A DNA stretch of 64,000 bases from NCBI GenBank assembly GCA_036741775.1, contig DAINRQ010000004.1, positions 62,001 through 126,000 of the forward strand, given 5' to 3'. Positions 27,326-36,087 of this stretch are shown here, piece after piece. The DNA is from JAJKIV01 sp036741775. Lineage in GTDB: Bacteria > Gemmatimonadota > Gemmatimonadetes > Gemmatimonadales > Gemmatimonadaceae. Every line of letters begins with the position of its first letter. Within the stretch, counting starts at the first letter, position 1. The position numbers and the translations under genes are program-made. The notes below the pieces were generated by a model. The model worked only from the letters and a program-made list of their open reading frames with translations. It was not told where the DNA came from and ran no database searches.

Positions 27326-28672
27326 ATGATTCGCTTTCAGATCTCGCGCGCGCGGTCGTTCGCGCTGCAGGCGGTGCTGCTTGGCACCGCCCTCGCGGTC
27401 GTCGCGTGCGATCCGAGCCGAGCGCTCGACGTCGATGACATCGATGTCGTGTCGCCCGGTCAGCTCAATGACAAGTCGTCGTTGCCGACGCTGCGAAATG
27501 GCGTACTCTCGACGTTCCAGCTCGCGTTCAGCGGTGGCGCCGACCTCGCGAACGGCGGTCACGAAGGGCAGGTCACGATCTCGGGACTCCTGGCTGACGA
27601 GTTCCTCAATGCCGAGAGCTTCCCCGATCGCATTGCCGTGGACATGCGCGACATCCTGCCGTCGAACGGATCGTTGCTCGCGCTCTTCCTGGACTTGAGC
27701 CGCGCACGCGCGACCGCTGATTTCGCGTCGGCGCAGTACAACCGGCTCGATGAGGGCGCCGAAGGGCAGTCGGAGGTGCTAAGCATATCCGCGTTCTCGT
27801 ACGTCCTCTTCGCCGAGAACTACTGCTCGGGCGTTCCGTTCAGTCGCCTGACCGAAACCGGCGCCATCGAGTACGGCGATCCGCAGACGCGCGATCAGGT
27901 GCTCGAGATCGCCGTGGCGAAATTCGATTCGGCCATCACGATCGCGACGGACAACGAGAACGGTGATCTCGCGCAGCTCGCGCTCGTCGGGAAGGCGCGC
28001 GCGCTGGTCTCGCTCGGGCGCTTTGACGAAGCCGCTGCGGCGGCGGCGGAGGTGGACACCGACTTCGAGTTCGCGATCCGTAGCTCGGCCAACAGCCTTC
28101 GTCAGAACAACGGCATCTGGAACTACACGGCCAACACCTTCGCGTTCAGCGTACCCGATCGTGAGGGCGAGAACGGCCTGCCATTCCTCAGCGCGAGCGA
28201 TCCACGGCTCGACGTCGTCGCCACGGGGCAGACCGGCTTCGACCGCGCGACCCCATTCAACCTGCAGCTCAAGTATCCCGATCTCGAGGCCGACGTCGTC
28301 CTCGCATCGGGCATCGAGGCCCGGCTCATTGAGGCCGAGGCGGCGTTGCGTGGTGGGTCGTCGGGCCAGGCTCTCACGATCCTGAACGCGCTCCGGGCAT
28401 TGGGCGGGCTGTCTGCGGCTGCAGACCCGGGGTCAGAAGCCGCGCGGGTAAACCTGCTGTTCCGCGAGCGCGCGTTCTGGATGTGGGGCACGTCGCACCG
28501 CCTCGGCGACATGCGCCGGCTCGTTCGCCAGTACGGGCGCAGCCAGGACACCGTCTTCCCGGTGGGTGAGTACCACAAGGGCGGGAACTACGGCACGGAC
28601 GTCAACCTGCCCATCTCGAGCGACGAGCGGAACAACCCGAAATTCACGGGCTGCCTGGACAGAAATGCGTGA
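27326..28672 (+). CDS. SusD/RagB family nutrient-binding lipoprotein
   Basis: A 448-residue outer-membrane lipoprotein partner of the upstream SusC. The signal peptide ends in LAVVAC with the lipid-bearing cysteine at residue 28. The helical TPR-like core and the C-terminal family segment (RLIEAEAALRGG, then LLFRERAFWMWGTSHRLGDMRR) are typical of RagB/SusD proteins of Gemmatimonadota. It caps the SusC barrel and binds the ligand. It begins 30 bases after susC and is followed by a family A hairpin, which may end the transcript. Confidence 0.93.
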   Translation: MIRFQISRARSFALQAVLLGTALAVVACDPSRALDVDDIDVVSPGQLNDKSSLPTLRNGVLSTFQLAFSGGADLANGGHEGQVTISGLLADEFLNAESFPDRIAVDMRDILPSNGSLLALFLDLSRARATADFASAQYNRLDEGAEGQSEVLSISAFSYVLFAENYCSGVPFSRLTETGAIEYGDPQTRDQVLEIAVAKFDSAITIATDNENGDLAQLALVGKARALVSLGRFDEAAAAAAEVDTDFEFAIRSSANSLRQNNGIWNYTANTFAFSVPDREGENGLPFLSASDPRLDVVATGQTGFDRATPFNLQLKYPDLEADVVLASGIEARLIEAEAALRGGSSGQALTILNALRALGGLSAAADPGSEAARVNLLFRERAFWMWGTSHRLGDMRRLVRQYGRSQDTVFPVGEYHKGGNYGTDVNLPISSDERNNPKFTGCLDRNA

Positions 28673-28693
28673 ACCAGAACCGAGCTGGTAGCT

Positions 28694-28816
28694 GTTAGCT
28701 GGAACTGGTTGCTGCAGGGTGTGAAAAGCGAGAACCCTCGGGAAGCCTCTTGACCATAGGAAGGCCTCCCGAGGGTTTGCGCCGTCATAACCCCGCAGCA
28801 AGCAGTTCCAGCTAAC
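28694..28816. repeat. Family A double hairpin, copy 1 (possible terminator)
   Basis: The outer arms (GTTAGCTGGAACTGGTTGCT, 28694 onward, and its near-complement ending at 28816) enclose an inner stem, AACCCTCGGGAAGCCT (28733-28748) against AGGCCTCCCGAGGGTT. It lies just after susD. The right inner arm ends in GGGTTT, so the inner stem could act as an intrinsic terminator in either direction. Confidence 0.8.
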
Positions 28817-28916
28817 GGGGACCAACGCTGGTTGCTACGCTTCGTGCTGCGCTGGTCCAGCGATCGTTGCGCTTGCCGGTTCCGGCTTGCCCCGTGGCGA
28901 TGTTGATTACTCGGGC

Positions 28917-30428
28917 ATGACTGACCGGATCCGTACCCGCTTCCTCATCGTCGGGAGTGGCGTTGCTGGGTTGCATACCGCGTGGCGCGCGTCGCAGACC
29001 GACGACGTGCTCGTGGTCACGAAGCGGTCGCTGTTCGACAGCGCGACCTCATACGCGCAAGGCGGCATCGCCGCCGCCCTCGGCGCCGGAGATTCGCCCG
29101 AGCTGCACCGCAAGGACACACTCGCCGCCGGTGCCGCCCTGTGTGATGCGGCCGCCGTCGAAGTGCTTGTCGAGGAAGGTCCGGCACGCGTCCGCGAGCT
29201 CCAGACCGCCGGCGCGCGGTTCGACCTCGGCTCGGATGGAAAGCTCAAGCTCGGAAAGGAAGCGGCACACTCGCGCCATCGTATCGTGCACGCGCATGGC
29301 GATCAGACCGGCGCCGAGGTCGCGCGAACGTTGAGCGCTCGCGTCCGGGACAGTGATCGCGTCGCTGTCTTCGAGAAGACGCGCGTGCTCGACCTCATCG
29401 TCGACGGTGGTCGCTGCTGCGGCGTGCGGGCGAGTGTTGCAGGGCGGGCGGTGGAAATCATCGCCGACGCGACGGTGCTCGCGACGGGCGGCTGCGGCCA
29501 GGTCTACCGCTACACGACGAACCCCGTCGTCTCGACGGGCGATGGCTACGCGATCGCGCATCGGGCCGGTGCCAAGCTCGCCGACATGGAGTTCGTACAG
29601 TTTCATCCGACCGCGCTCGACACGCCGGAGAACCCGCTGCAGCTGATCTCGGAGGCGGTCCGCGGCGAGGGCGCCGTTCTGGTGAACGCGGAGGGCGAAC
29701 GGTTCATGCGCGAGCGACATCGCCTCGCCGAGCTTGCGCCGCGCGATGTCGTGGCCCGCGAGATCTTCCGCCAACAGGCGGGCGGCCGAAAAGTCTATCT
29801 CGACGCGCGAAAGCTCGGCGCCGGATTCCGGAAACGGTTCCCGGGTATCTACGCGCTGTGTAAGGCCCGGGGTATCGACCCGTCGCGGCAACTGATCCCG
29901 GTGACGCCCGCCGCGCATTACATGATGGGCGGCGTGGTGGTGGACCTGACCGGGCGTTCGTCGCTCGCGCGTCTGTACGCATGCGGCGAGGTCTCCCGCA
30001 CAGGAGTGCATGGCGCGAACCGACTCGCGTCGAACTCACTCCTCGAGGGGCTCGTGTTCGCGGAACGCGTGGCGCGCGATCTGGTCCAGACGCCGAAGCT
30101 GACGGCGGTCCCGCGCAAGGCGAGCTGGCGCGTCCCGCCGCTCATGGATCGCGGCGCGGCTCAGGTGGCCGCCGATGAGATCCGCCTCGTGATGTGGGAA
30201 TACGCCGGAATCGCGCGGACGGCGAAAGGGCTCAGAAAGTGCATCAGCCGACTCGACGATATCGTGTCGCGCTTGCCTGAAGGTGCGACCGAGGAAGCGA
30301 ACATGGCCGACTCGGCTCGGCTGATCGTCGAGGCGGCACTCATGCGCAAGGAATCCCGCGGCGGGCACTATCGCAGTGACTTTCCCCGATCCAAGCGGAA
30401 ATGGACTGGGCGCCACATAGAGTGGTAG
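28917..30428 (+). CDS. nadB: L-aspartate oxidase
   Basis: A 503-residue FAD enzyme that oxidises L-aspartate to iminoaspartate, the first step of de novo NAD synthesis. The FAD site is FLIVGSGVAGLHTAW (about 8-22), followed by the flavoprotein signature SYAQGGIAAA. The succinate-dehydrogenase-like active site HSRHRIVHAHGDQTG and FVQFHPTALD are present, as is TPAAHYMMGGV near the C-terminal third. I chose ATG 28917 because homology begins there; GTG or earlier starts are possible from 28887. It leads the nadB-nadA-nadC cluster; a family A hairpin separates it from nadA. Confidence 0.96.
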   Translation: MTDRIRTRFLIVGSGVAGLHTAWRASQTDDVLVVTKRSLFDSATSYAQGGIAAALGAGDSPELHRKDTLAAGAALCDAAAVEVLVEEGPARVRELQTAGARFDLGSDGKLKLGKEAAHSRHRIVHAHGDQTGAEVARTLSARVRDSDRVAVFEKTRVLDLIVDGGRCCGVRASVAGRAVEIIADATVLATGGCGQVYRYTTNPVVSTGDGYAIAHRAGAKLADMEFVQFHPTALDTPENPLQLISEAVRGEGAVLVNAEGERFMRERHRLAELAPRDVVAREIFRQQAGGRKVYLDARKLGAGFRKRFPGIYALCKARGIDPSRQLIPVTPAAHYMMGGVVVDLTGRSSLARLYACGEVSRTGVHGANRLASNSLLEGLVFAERVARDLVQTPKLTAVPRKASWRVPPLMDRGAAQVAADEIRLVMWEYAGIARTAKGLRKCISRLDDIVSRLPEGATEEANMADSARLIVEAALMRKESRGGHYRSDFPRSKRKWTGRHIEW

Positions 30429-30451
30429 CTCATGGAACTACGCTGGTTGCT

Positions 30452-30563
30452 GTTAGCTGGAACTGGTTGCTGCCGGGTGAACGGCCTCGGGATGCCTCTA
30501 CTCGCTGAGAGGCCTCCCGAGGGTTCCGCCTCGAAAACCCTGCAGCTACCAGCACCAGCTAAC
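30452..30563. repeat. Family A double hairpin, copy 2, between nadB and nadA
   Basis: The outer arms are GTTAGCTGGAACTGGTTGCT and its near-complement (30541-30563). The inner stem is CCTCGGGATGCCTCT against AGAGGCCTCCCGAGG with one mismatch. It fills most of the 162-base gap between nadB and nadA. It may uncouple expression of the two genes or mark separate transcription units. Confidence 0.8.
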
Positions 30564-30590
30564 AGCTGCCAGCGCCTTTAGATTTGTCTC

Positions 30591-31610
30591 ATGGCCCTTC
30601 CAGTCCAAACTCGGCCGGATCCCGAACTGCACGAAAGAATCCGGGAGCTCGCGGCCGACCGGAACGCTGTGATTCTCGCGCACAACTACGAGCGTCCCGA
30701 GGTCCAGGACGTCGCCGATTTCGTCGGCGACTCGCTCGGGCTGAGTCGCGAGGCCGCGAAGACCGACGCCGAGACGATCGTGTTCTGCGGCGTCCACTTC
30801 ATGGCGGAGACCGCGGCGATCCTGTCGCCCGAAAAGCGGGTGCTTCTCCCCGACCTTGCGGCCGGATGCTCGCTCGCCGCCACCATCGACGCCGACCAGT
30901 TGCGCGCGTGGAAGGCGGAGCATCCGGGCGCCGTCGTCGTCTCGTACGTCAACACTACGGCTGAGGTGAAGGCCGAGAGCGATTATTGCTGCACGTCCGG
31001 GAACGCGATCGAGATCGTCCACTCGATCCCGGCGGACACGGAGATCCTGTTCCTCCCCGACATGTTCCTTGGCGCCCACGTGCGACGCATGACTGGCCGC
31101 GAGAACATCCACGTGTGGATGGGTGAATGCCACGTGCACGCGGGCATCGACCCGGAGCACATCGCGCTGCAGCGGGCCGCGCACCCCGGCGCCGAGTTCC
31201 TGATCCACCCCGAGTGCGGCTGCGCGACGAACGTCGTCGAAGCCGTATCCGCGGGCGACATCGATCCCACGGGCGTGCAGATCCTCTCCACCGAGGGCAT
31301 GATCCGGCGGCCAGCGCAGTCCGATGCCGACACGTTCATCGTCGCGACCGAAGTGGGGATCCTTCACCGCTTGCGGAAGGCCAACCCGACGAAGAGGTTC
31401 ATCCCGGCGAACGACCGGGCACAGTGCGCCTACATGAAGGTGACGACGCTCCCGAAGGTGTTCCGGTCGCTGCAGAATCTCGAGCACCACATCACCGTTC
31501 GGGGCGACGTTGCCGCGCGGGCGCGGCGGGCTATCGAGCGCATGGTGGCAATCGGCGGGCAGACGCCACTGTCGCCGGTACCCGCTTCCACGCAGGACCC
31601 GGGTGAATGA
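30591..31610 (+). CDS. nadA: Quinolinate synthase
   Basis: A 339-residue [4Fe-4S] enzyme that condenses iminoaspartate with dihydroxyacetone phosphate to quinolinate. The three cluster cysteines expected for the family are C93 (AAGCSL), C180 (MGECHVH) and C279 (AQCAYM), with spacing close to that in E. coli. HNYERPEVQDVADFVGDSL near the N-terminus and VSYVNTTAEVKAESDYCCTS are substrate-site hallmarks. It is followed 27 bases later by nadC. The iminoaspartate substrate is unstable, which explains why nadB and nadA are kept together. Confidence 0.97.
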   Translation: MALPVQTRPDPELHERIRELAADRNAVILAHNYERPEVQDVADFVGDSLGLSREAAKTDAETIVFCGVHFMAETAAILSPEKRVLLPDLAAGCSLAATIDADQLRAWKAEHPGAVVVSYVNTTAEVKAESDYCCTSGNAIEIVHSIPADTEILFLPDMFLGAHVRRMTGRENIHVWMGECHVHAGIDPEHIALQRAAHPGAEFLIHPECGCATNVVEAVSAGDIDPTGVQILSTEGMIRRPAQSDADTFIVATEVGILHRLRKANPTKRFIPANDRAQCAYMKVTTLPKVFRSLQNLEHHITVRGDVAARARRAIERMVAIGGQTPLSPVPASTQDPGE

Positions 31611-31637
31611 ATCCCCCCGGGCGCAGAGGAGTGTGAA

Positions 31638-32582
31638 ATGACGACACCAACCCCCAACCCGTCCTCGTCGGGCGATTCGTTCCGCCCCCCGCGGACGGTG
31701 ACCCCGATGTCGGTGCCCGCGCTGAACTACGACCGGCTTCGGTTCCCGCTCACCCACGACCAGCTGTCGTCGCTCGTTAGGTCGGGTCTGGAGGAGGACC
31801 AGGCGTTCAACGACGTGACCACCATTGCGACGGTGCTCTCGTCGCGCCGCGCGCGGGCATCGCTCGTGGCCCGCCAGTCGGGGTGCATCGCGGGCGTGTC
31901 GCTCGCGCTCGAGGCGTTCCGCGTGCTCGACCCGAAGATCTCGATGCGCGTCGATGCCGAAGACGGAACCCGCGTGGACAAGGGCAGCACCATCGTTTAC
32001 ATGACGGGTCACGCCCGAGCCCTGCTGTCGGCGGAGCGGACGGCGCTCAACTTCATGCAGCGTCTGTCCGGGATCGCGACACTGACCGCGAAGTTCGTGG
32101 ACGCGGTGAAGGGGACCAAGGCGAAGATCCTCGATACGCGCAAGACGACGCCCGGGTGGCGGAAGCTCGAGAAGTACGCCGTGCGCGCGGGAGGCGGCGT
32201 GAATCATCGCCTCGACCTCGCGCGCGCGGTGCTCATCAAGGACAACCACTTGAAAGCGGTCGACGGGGACGTCGCCGTCGCCGTGCGGCGCGTTCGTGAC
32301 CTCGCGCCGCCGGGCGCGAAGATCGAGGTGGAATGCGACTCCATCGAGCAGGTGCGCGCGGCGGTCGAGGCGGGGGCGGACGAGGTGCTGGTCGATAACA
32401 TGCCGCCCGACGTCATTCGCGAGGCCGTCGCATTCGCGCGCGGTCGCGCAGCGGTGGAGGCATCGGGGGGTGTGACGCTCGATAACGTCCGGGCGATCGC
32501 GGAGACGGGCGTGGACTACATTTCGGTCGGGGCACTCACGCACTCGCCGCCGGCGATGAACCTCGCACTGGATTTTGATTAG
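31638..32582 (+). CDS. nadC: Nicotinate-nucleotide pyrophosphorylase (carboxylating)
   Basis: A 314-residue quinolinate phosphoribosyltransferase that converts quinolinate and PRPP to nicotinate mononucleotide, CO2 and pyrophosphate. Active-site segments are ERTALNFMQRLSGIAT, LDTRKTTPGWRKLEKYAV, NHRLDLARAVLIKDNHL, EVECDSIEQ and EASGGVTLDNV. The ATG at 31638 has GAGGAG 8-12 bases upstream. The N-terminal 30 residues are a proline-rich extension; a later start such as ATG 31708 (MSVPALNYD) is possible. It completes the NAD de novo cluster. Family A copy 3 follows the stop. Confidence 0.96.
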   Translation: MTTPTPNPSSSGDSFRPPRTVTPMSVPALNYDRLRFPLTHDQLSSLVRSGLEEDQAFNDVTTIATVLSSRRARASLVARQSGCIAGVSLALEAFRVLDPKISMRVDAEDGTRVDKGSTIVYMTGHARALLSAERTALNFMQRLSGIATLTAKFVDAVKGTKAKILDTRKTTPGWRKLEKYAVRAGGGVNHRLDLARAVLIKDNHLKAVDGDVAVAVRRVRDLAPPGAKIEVECDSIEQVRAAVEAGADEVLVDNMPPDVIREAVAFARGRAAVEASGGVTLDNVRAIAETGVDYISVGALTHSPPAMNLALDFD

Positions 32583-32583
32583 A

Positions 32584-32721
32584 AGCTAACAGCTAGCAGC
32601 TATCGGCTATCAGCAAAGCGAGAACCCTCGGGATGCCTCTCTCACCAAGAGAAGCGTCCCGAGGGTTTGGCCTTGCTGATAGCCAATAGCTGATAGCTGA
32701 TAGCTGATAGCTGATAGCTGC
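32584..32721. repeat. Family A double hairpin, copy 3, between convergent genes
   Basis: The left arm is made of AGCTAACAGCTAGCAGCTAT units and the right arm of five TGATAGC repeats. The inner stem is AACCCTCGGGATGCCTCTCT (32623 onward) against AGAAGCGTCCCGAGGGTTT. It separates nadC from a converging gene and may end both transcripts. Confidence 0.85.
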
Positions 32722-32724
32722 CGT

Positions 32725-33354
32725 TCAGGGCTTCCCTGTCCACTCCAGGCGCCACTGCTTGACCACCCACCCCGAGTCGGCTCTCTCGAGCGTGAAGGTG
32801 TAGCCGCCCGCGCTGTACCCGTCGTAGTTGTACGCGGCGGCTGCTTCGGCACGCGCGTCATCGATGCTGATCGCCCCAACCGTGTACAGCAATGCCCGGC
32901 CGGGCACCCCGCGGCTCGGCGTATTCCCCGAGAACGTGCAACCCGACGCGCGGCGCGCAGGTGCCCGCGGCGTTGCGACCCGTCGGACCATTGATTCCGA
33001 GGCGTCCACGCGGTCAGTAACGCTTCCGGCGCTCTTGAAATCGTTGTTCGCCAGGGCCAGGCAGAACGCCGACGCCAGCGTCGCCAGCCCGGCGCGGTCG
33101 CGCTCGAGCAGGTTGCGGAAGACCGCTTCGCGAATGGAATCGAGGACTGCGCCCTGGGGAACGGCGCCTCCCGGCGATGCCGGATTCGGCGCCGCGCTGG
33201 GTGCAGTCGCCGGTGTACGCGCCGAGTCAGCCTTTCTGGGCGGAGTCAGAACCTTCCCGCCGGACTGGGCCCCGAGCGGGGTCGCCGGGAGCAGCGCGGC
33301 CGATGTGACCAGGAGCGACGCGAGTAGTACCCGTGAAATGAGCCGTGCAGGCAT
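32725..33354 (-). CDS. Secreted protein of unknown function
   Basis: A 209-residue exported protein. The signal peptide (RVLLASLLVTSAALLPATPLGAQ) is followed by a Pro/Ala/Ser/Thr-rich segment (about 30-70) and a mixed alpha/beta domain (about 75-209). The C-terminal strands (GGYTFTLERADSGWVVKQWRLEW) resemble the sheet of NTF2-like or SnoaL-like proteins, but I cannot place it firmly. The start ATG 33354 was chosen for its clean signal peptide; the frame stays open further upstream. It converges with nadC across a family A hairpin. Confidence 0.65.
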   Translation of the reverse strand: MPARLISRVLLASLLVTSAALLPATPLGAQSGGKVLTPPRKADSARTPATAPSAAPNPASPGGAVPQGAVLDSIREAVFRNLLERDRAGLATLASAFCLALANNDFKSAGSVTDRVDASESMVRRVATPRAPARRASGCTFSGNTPSRGVPGRALLYTVGAISIDDARAEAAAAYNYDGYSAGGYTFTLERADSGWVVKQWRLEWTGKP

Positions 33355-33545
33355 TCTGTGGCCGAATGAGGGGGGCCGCCTGTGTTGGCTGGCGGAACGC
33401 GTCGGGGGCGGAGAGAAGAGCTCCGCCCCCGCGCTCCCGCACAATGGGCTTCCGTCACGTTTGGTTCAAGGTGATTGGTCACATTTGCGCGGCTGTCCGT
33501 CGGCGGCTGCTGACCGCGTGGGTGCCGAACGCGTATCTTGGGCCG

Positions 33546-33746
33546 ATGCCAACCCGGCCCGACCGCTCCCCCCGCGACGGTACCCATCCGCCGAACAGCG
33601 CGGCACCGTTAGATGGAGCACCCGAGCGGGCCGGGCCGGAACCGGACCGTTGCGAGGTATGCGGCTCGGATCGCGTGTCCTGGCGGAACTGCAAGCTGAT
33701 CTGCGCGAGCTGTCGCTCGATCGTGAAGAGCTGTGCGGACCTCTGA
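33546..33746 (+). CDS. 66-residue zinc-ribbon protein
   Basis: A small protein with a disordered, proline-rich N-terminal half and a C-terminal zinc ribbon: CEVCGSD, a short loop with RNCKLICASC, and a closing SCADL. Four or more cysteines are placed as two CxxC knuckles. The RNCKLxC core is familiar to me from small zinc-ribbon proteins in related soil bacteria, but no function is known. ATG 33546 is the first start that gives a compact protein. It sits between a divergently transcribed secreted protein and an AraC regulator that begins 15 bases after its stop, so it is likely co-transcribed with that regulator. Confidence 0.7.
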   Translation: MPTRPDRSPRDGTHPPNSAAPLDGAPERAGPEPDRCEVCGSDRVSWRNCKLICASCRSIVKSCADL

Positions 33747-33761
33747 GCACGGTCGCCCCCG

Positions 33762-34580
33762 ATGGACTACCGCGAGATTCGACCGAGCCCGCCACTCGAC
33801 CGCCACGTCCGGTGCTACTGGATGCTGCGCGCCCCCGCGATGGAGGGTGCCCCAGCCCAGCGCGTACTGCCTGACGGGTGCGTCGAGATGGTGATCAACC
33901 TGGGGGCACCGTTCGAGCGGCACGATCCGAGTGGTCTCACGGAGCGCCAGCCACGAGCGCTGCTCGTCGGGCCGACGACGCGGCACATGTCGATCGCCCC
34001 GACGGGAACGATCCGGCTCGTCGGCATCCGGTTCGAGCCGGGCGGCGCGCTGCCGTTCCTGGCCGCGTCTCCCACGGAACTTCGGGACGCCGCGCCAGCA
34101 CTCGATCAAGCGGCTATTCCGCTGGACCGGGCGCTCCTGGACCGGCTGGACGAAGCGCCATTCGGCACCGAAGCCGGCATCGTCGACGCAGCCCTCCGCC
34201 GGAAGCTGGCGGACGCCAGGCGTGCGGGTGACCCACGGGTGCACGCTTGCGTGAGCGCGACGCTCGCCGCGCGCGAGCCAATGCGTGTCGACACGCTGGT
34301 GACACTCAGTGGACTCGGCGCCCGTCAACTCGAGCGGCGTTTTCGGGACACCGTCGGCTTTGGGCCGAAGACGCTCTGTCGGCTCGTTCGGTTCCAGCGC
34401 GTGGTGCGCGCCGCCGGTCACTCACCCCACCTGCCGTGGGCACGGATCGCAGCCGGGAGCGGCTACGCGGACCAGTCCCACATGGCGCGCGAATTCCGGG
34501 AGTTTGCGGGCACGACGTTGACGAACTACGTCCGCGAGATGCATCCGCTGTCGGATCGGTTTCACGCGGTAGGAGACTAA
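33762..34580 (+). CDS. AraC family transcriptional regulator
   Basis: A 272-residue regulator. The N-terminal half (about 1-130) matches the sensor domain often joined to AraC proteins of the DUF6597 type (YREIRPSPPLDRHVRCYWML, VLPDGCVEMVINLG, LVGIRFEPGGALPFL). The C-terminal half holds the two helix-turn-helix motifs, the second being ARIAAGSGYADQSHMAREFREFAGTTLTNY. The ligand is unknown. It begins 15 bases after the zinc-ribbon gene and ends at family A copy 4, facing a Big_2 lipoprotein gene. Confidence 0.9.
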   Translation: MDYREIRPSPPLDRHVRCYWMLRAPAMEGAPAQRVLPDGCVEMVINLGAPFERHDPSGLTERQPRALLVGPTTRHMSIAPTGTIRLVGIRFEPGGALPFLAASPTELRDAAPALDQAAIPLDRALLDRLDEAPFGTEAGIVDAALRRKLADARRAGDPRVHACVSATLAAREPMRVDTLVTLSGLGARQLERRFRDTVGFGPKTLCRLVRFQRVVRAAGHSPHLPWARIAAGSGYADQSHMAREFREFAGTTLTNYVREMHPLSDRFHAVGD

Positions 34581-34701
34581 GCTATCAGCTATCAGCTATC
34601 AGCTATCAGCAAAGCGAGAACCCTCGGGACGCTCTCTCGATGAGAGAGGCATCCCGAGGGCCTTGTCTTGCTGATCGCTGATAGCTGCTGGCTGATAGCT
34701 A
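34581..34701. repeat. Family A double hairpin, copy 4, between convergent genes
   Basis: The left outer arm is four copies of the 7-base unit GCTATCA (34581-34610). The inner stem is CCCTCGGGACGCTCTCTC against GAGAGAGGCATCCCGAGGG, followed by the right outer arm, GCTGATAGCTGCTGGCTGAT and on. It overlaps the last codon of the converging Big_2 gene. It is well placed to be a bidirectional terminator. Confidence 0.85.
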
Positions 34702-35829
34702 CCTTGGCGTCACGTTGATCGTCGCCGACGCCGGCTTCCCGTCCACCGTCGCTGTGATTGTCGCGCTCCCCACCGACACCCCGGTGACGACGCCATCCTG
34801 CACGGTCGCAACCGGGCGATTCGAGCTTGACCAGATCACCGTGCGCCCCGTCGTCGTGAGCGGATTGCCGGCCGCGTCCCGCAGGTCCAGCGACATCTGA
34901 AGCGCCGACCCTACCTGCACGGTGCCAGGATTCGGGGTGAGTGAGACCGTCGCGATGAGTGGCGGTGCAACCGCCACCGAAACCGTACCCGTTCGGCCTT
35001 CGCTCTCAGCGGTGATCTGCGCATTGCCCAGCGCGACTCCCGTCACGAGCCCCGTTTGCGAGACCGTCGCCACCGCCTGGTTCGACGTCGTCCAGTTGAC
35101 CGGACGACCGGTGATAATGTTGCCGCTTCCATCACGCAGCGTAGCCGTCAGCTGCAGGCTGGACCCCTGAAAGACCGTGTGCGAGCCGGCCGGCGAGATC
35201 GTGACGTTGTTGACGGGCACCTGCACGACGGTGACCTGAGACGTCCCACTTATCCCGTCCTGGACCGCGCGCCCCGTGATCGTCGCCGTCCCCTGGGTCA
35301 CGGCGACGACGACTCCCGACGAGTTGACCGTCGCCACGCTCGTATTCGAGCTCGAAAACTCGACGGCGCGCCCGGGCAACGCGATGCCGTTGCGGTCACT
35401 CACCGCGACGGTGAGCGACTGCGAGCCGCCAACAGGGATCGTCGGGTTCGAGGGAAACAACACGACCGACACCACCGGCTCCTGGACGAGGACTGTCACG
35501 GTGGCGACGGCGTCGTCGGCGCGGGCGGTGATCGTCGTTTGGCCGTACGCTACGCCCGTCACCGTTCCGTTATCGTCGACCGACGCCCATTGCTCGTTGA
35601 GGCTCGTCCAGGTGATGCGGCGGCCGCTGACAGGATTCCCCTCGGCGTCTCGTAAAGAGACGCTCCACCCAATCGTCTTCCCGATTCGCACGGAGTCAGT
35701 GGCGGGCAGCCCCAGGATCGCGGCGGCGCGCGCCGGCTCTGCAGACTCCTTGCACGCCGCCATCGTGGCGAGAGCGATGATGGCGAGAGCGTGAGCTCTC
35801 ACGAAACGCGATGAGCGCAACACGAACAT
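34699..35829 (-). CDS. Big_2 repeat surface lipoprotein
   Basis: A 376-residue predicted lipoprotein. The signal peptide ends ALATMAAC with the lipid cysteine at residue 26. Four bacterial Ig-like (Big_2) repeats of about 85 residues follow, each with a WTSxxxxVATVxxxGxVTGVxxGxATI pattern (for example NEQWASVDDNGTVTGVAYG and NQAVATVSQTGLVTGVALG). It ends directly after the fourth repeat. Such proteins act as surface stalks or adhesins. ATG 35829 has AGAGGAC upstream and gives a clean lipoprotein signal; the frame extends further back without one. No catalytic domain is attached. Confidence 0.88.
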   Translation of the reverse strand: MFVLRSSRFVRAHALAIIALATMAACKESAEPARAAAILGLPATDSVRIGKTIGWSVSLRDAEGNPVSGRRITWTSLNEQWASVDDNGTVTGVAYGQTTITARADDAVATVTVLVQEPVVSVVLFPSNPTIPVGGSQSLTVAVSDRNGIALPGRAVEFSSSNTSVATVNSSGVVVAVTQGTATITGRAVQDGISGTSQVTVVQVPVNNVTISPAGSHTVFQGSSLQLTATLRDGSGNIITGRPVNWTTSNQAVATVSQTGLVTGVALGNAQITAESEGRTGTVSVAVAPPLIATVSLTPNPGTVQVGSALQMSLDLRDAAGNPLTTTGRTVIWSSSNRPVATVQDGVVTGVSVGSATITATVDGKPASATINVTPR

Positions 35830-36087
35830 TGAGTGTCCTCTACGGGTACGCCTGACGAGATGCCGGTACGACACGCGGCGTGAGGCACGCGGCGCGCCAC
35901 AACTTAGGGTCGCAGCGTACGGGCCAGCAACGGCTATGCGTCGCGCTGTCGACACAGGTGTGTCGATGACGCTACGCCGGCACGGTCGTCAACCCGATGG
36001 CTTCACGAGGTATCGACCGACGCTTGCACCGTCGTCGGGCAAGCGGTGATCGACACCGACCTCAGCAATTCGCGTTCCGACGTCACT

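Noticed and set aside
30546..32543. A 665-codon open frame antisense to nadA and nadC
   Set aside because: It spans two well-identified genes and a repeat, is Arg/His-rich and low in hydrophobic cores, and shows no family motif.
34581..34611. Short tandem GCTATCA repeats that could suggest a CRISPR array
   Set aside because: The units are 7 bases with no spacers and no cas genes; they form one arm of a hairpin.
35830..36087. A possible small gene between the Big_2 and DUF255 genes
   Set aside because: Frames there are short, Arg-rich and without a ribosome-binding site; nothing supportable was seen.
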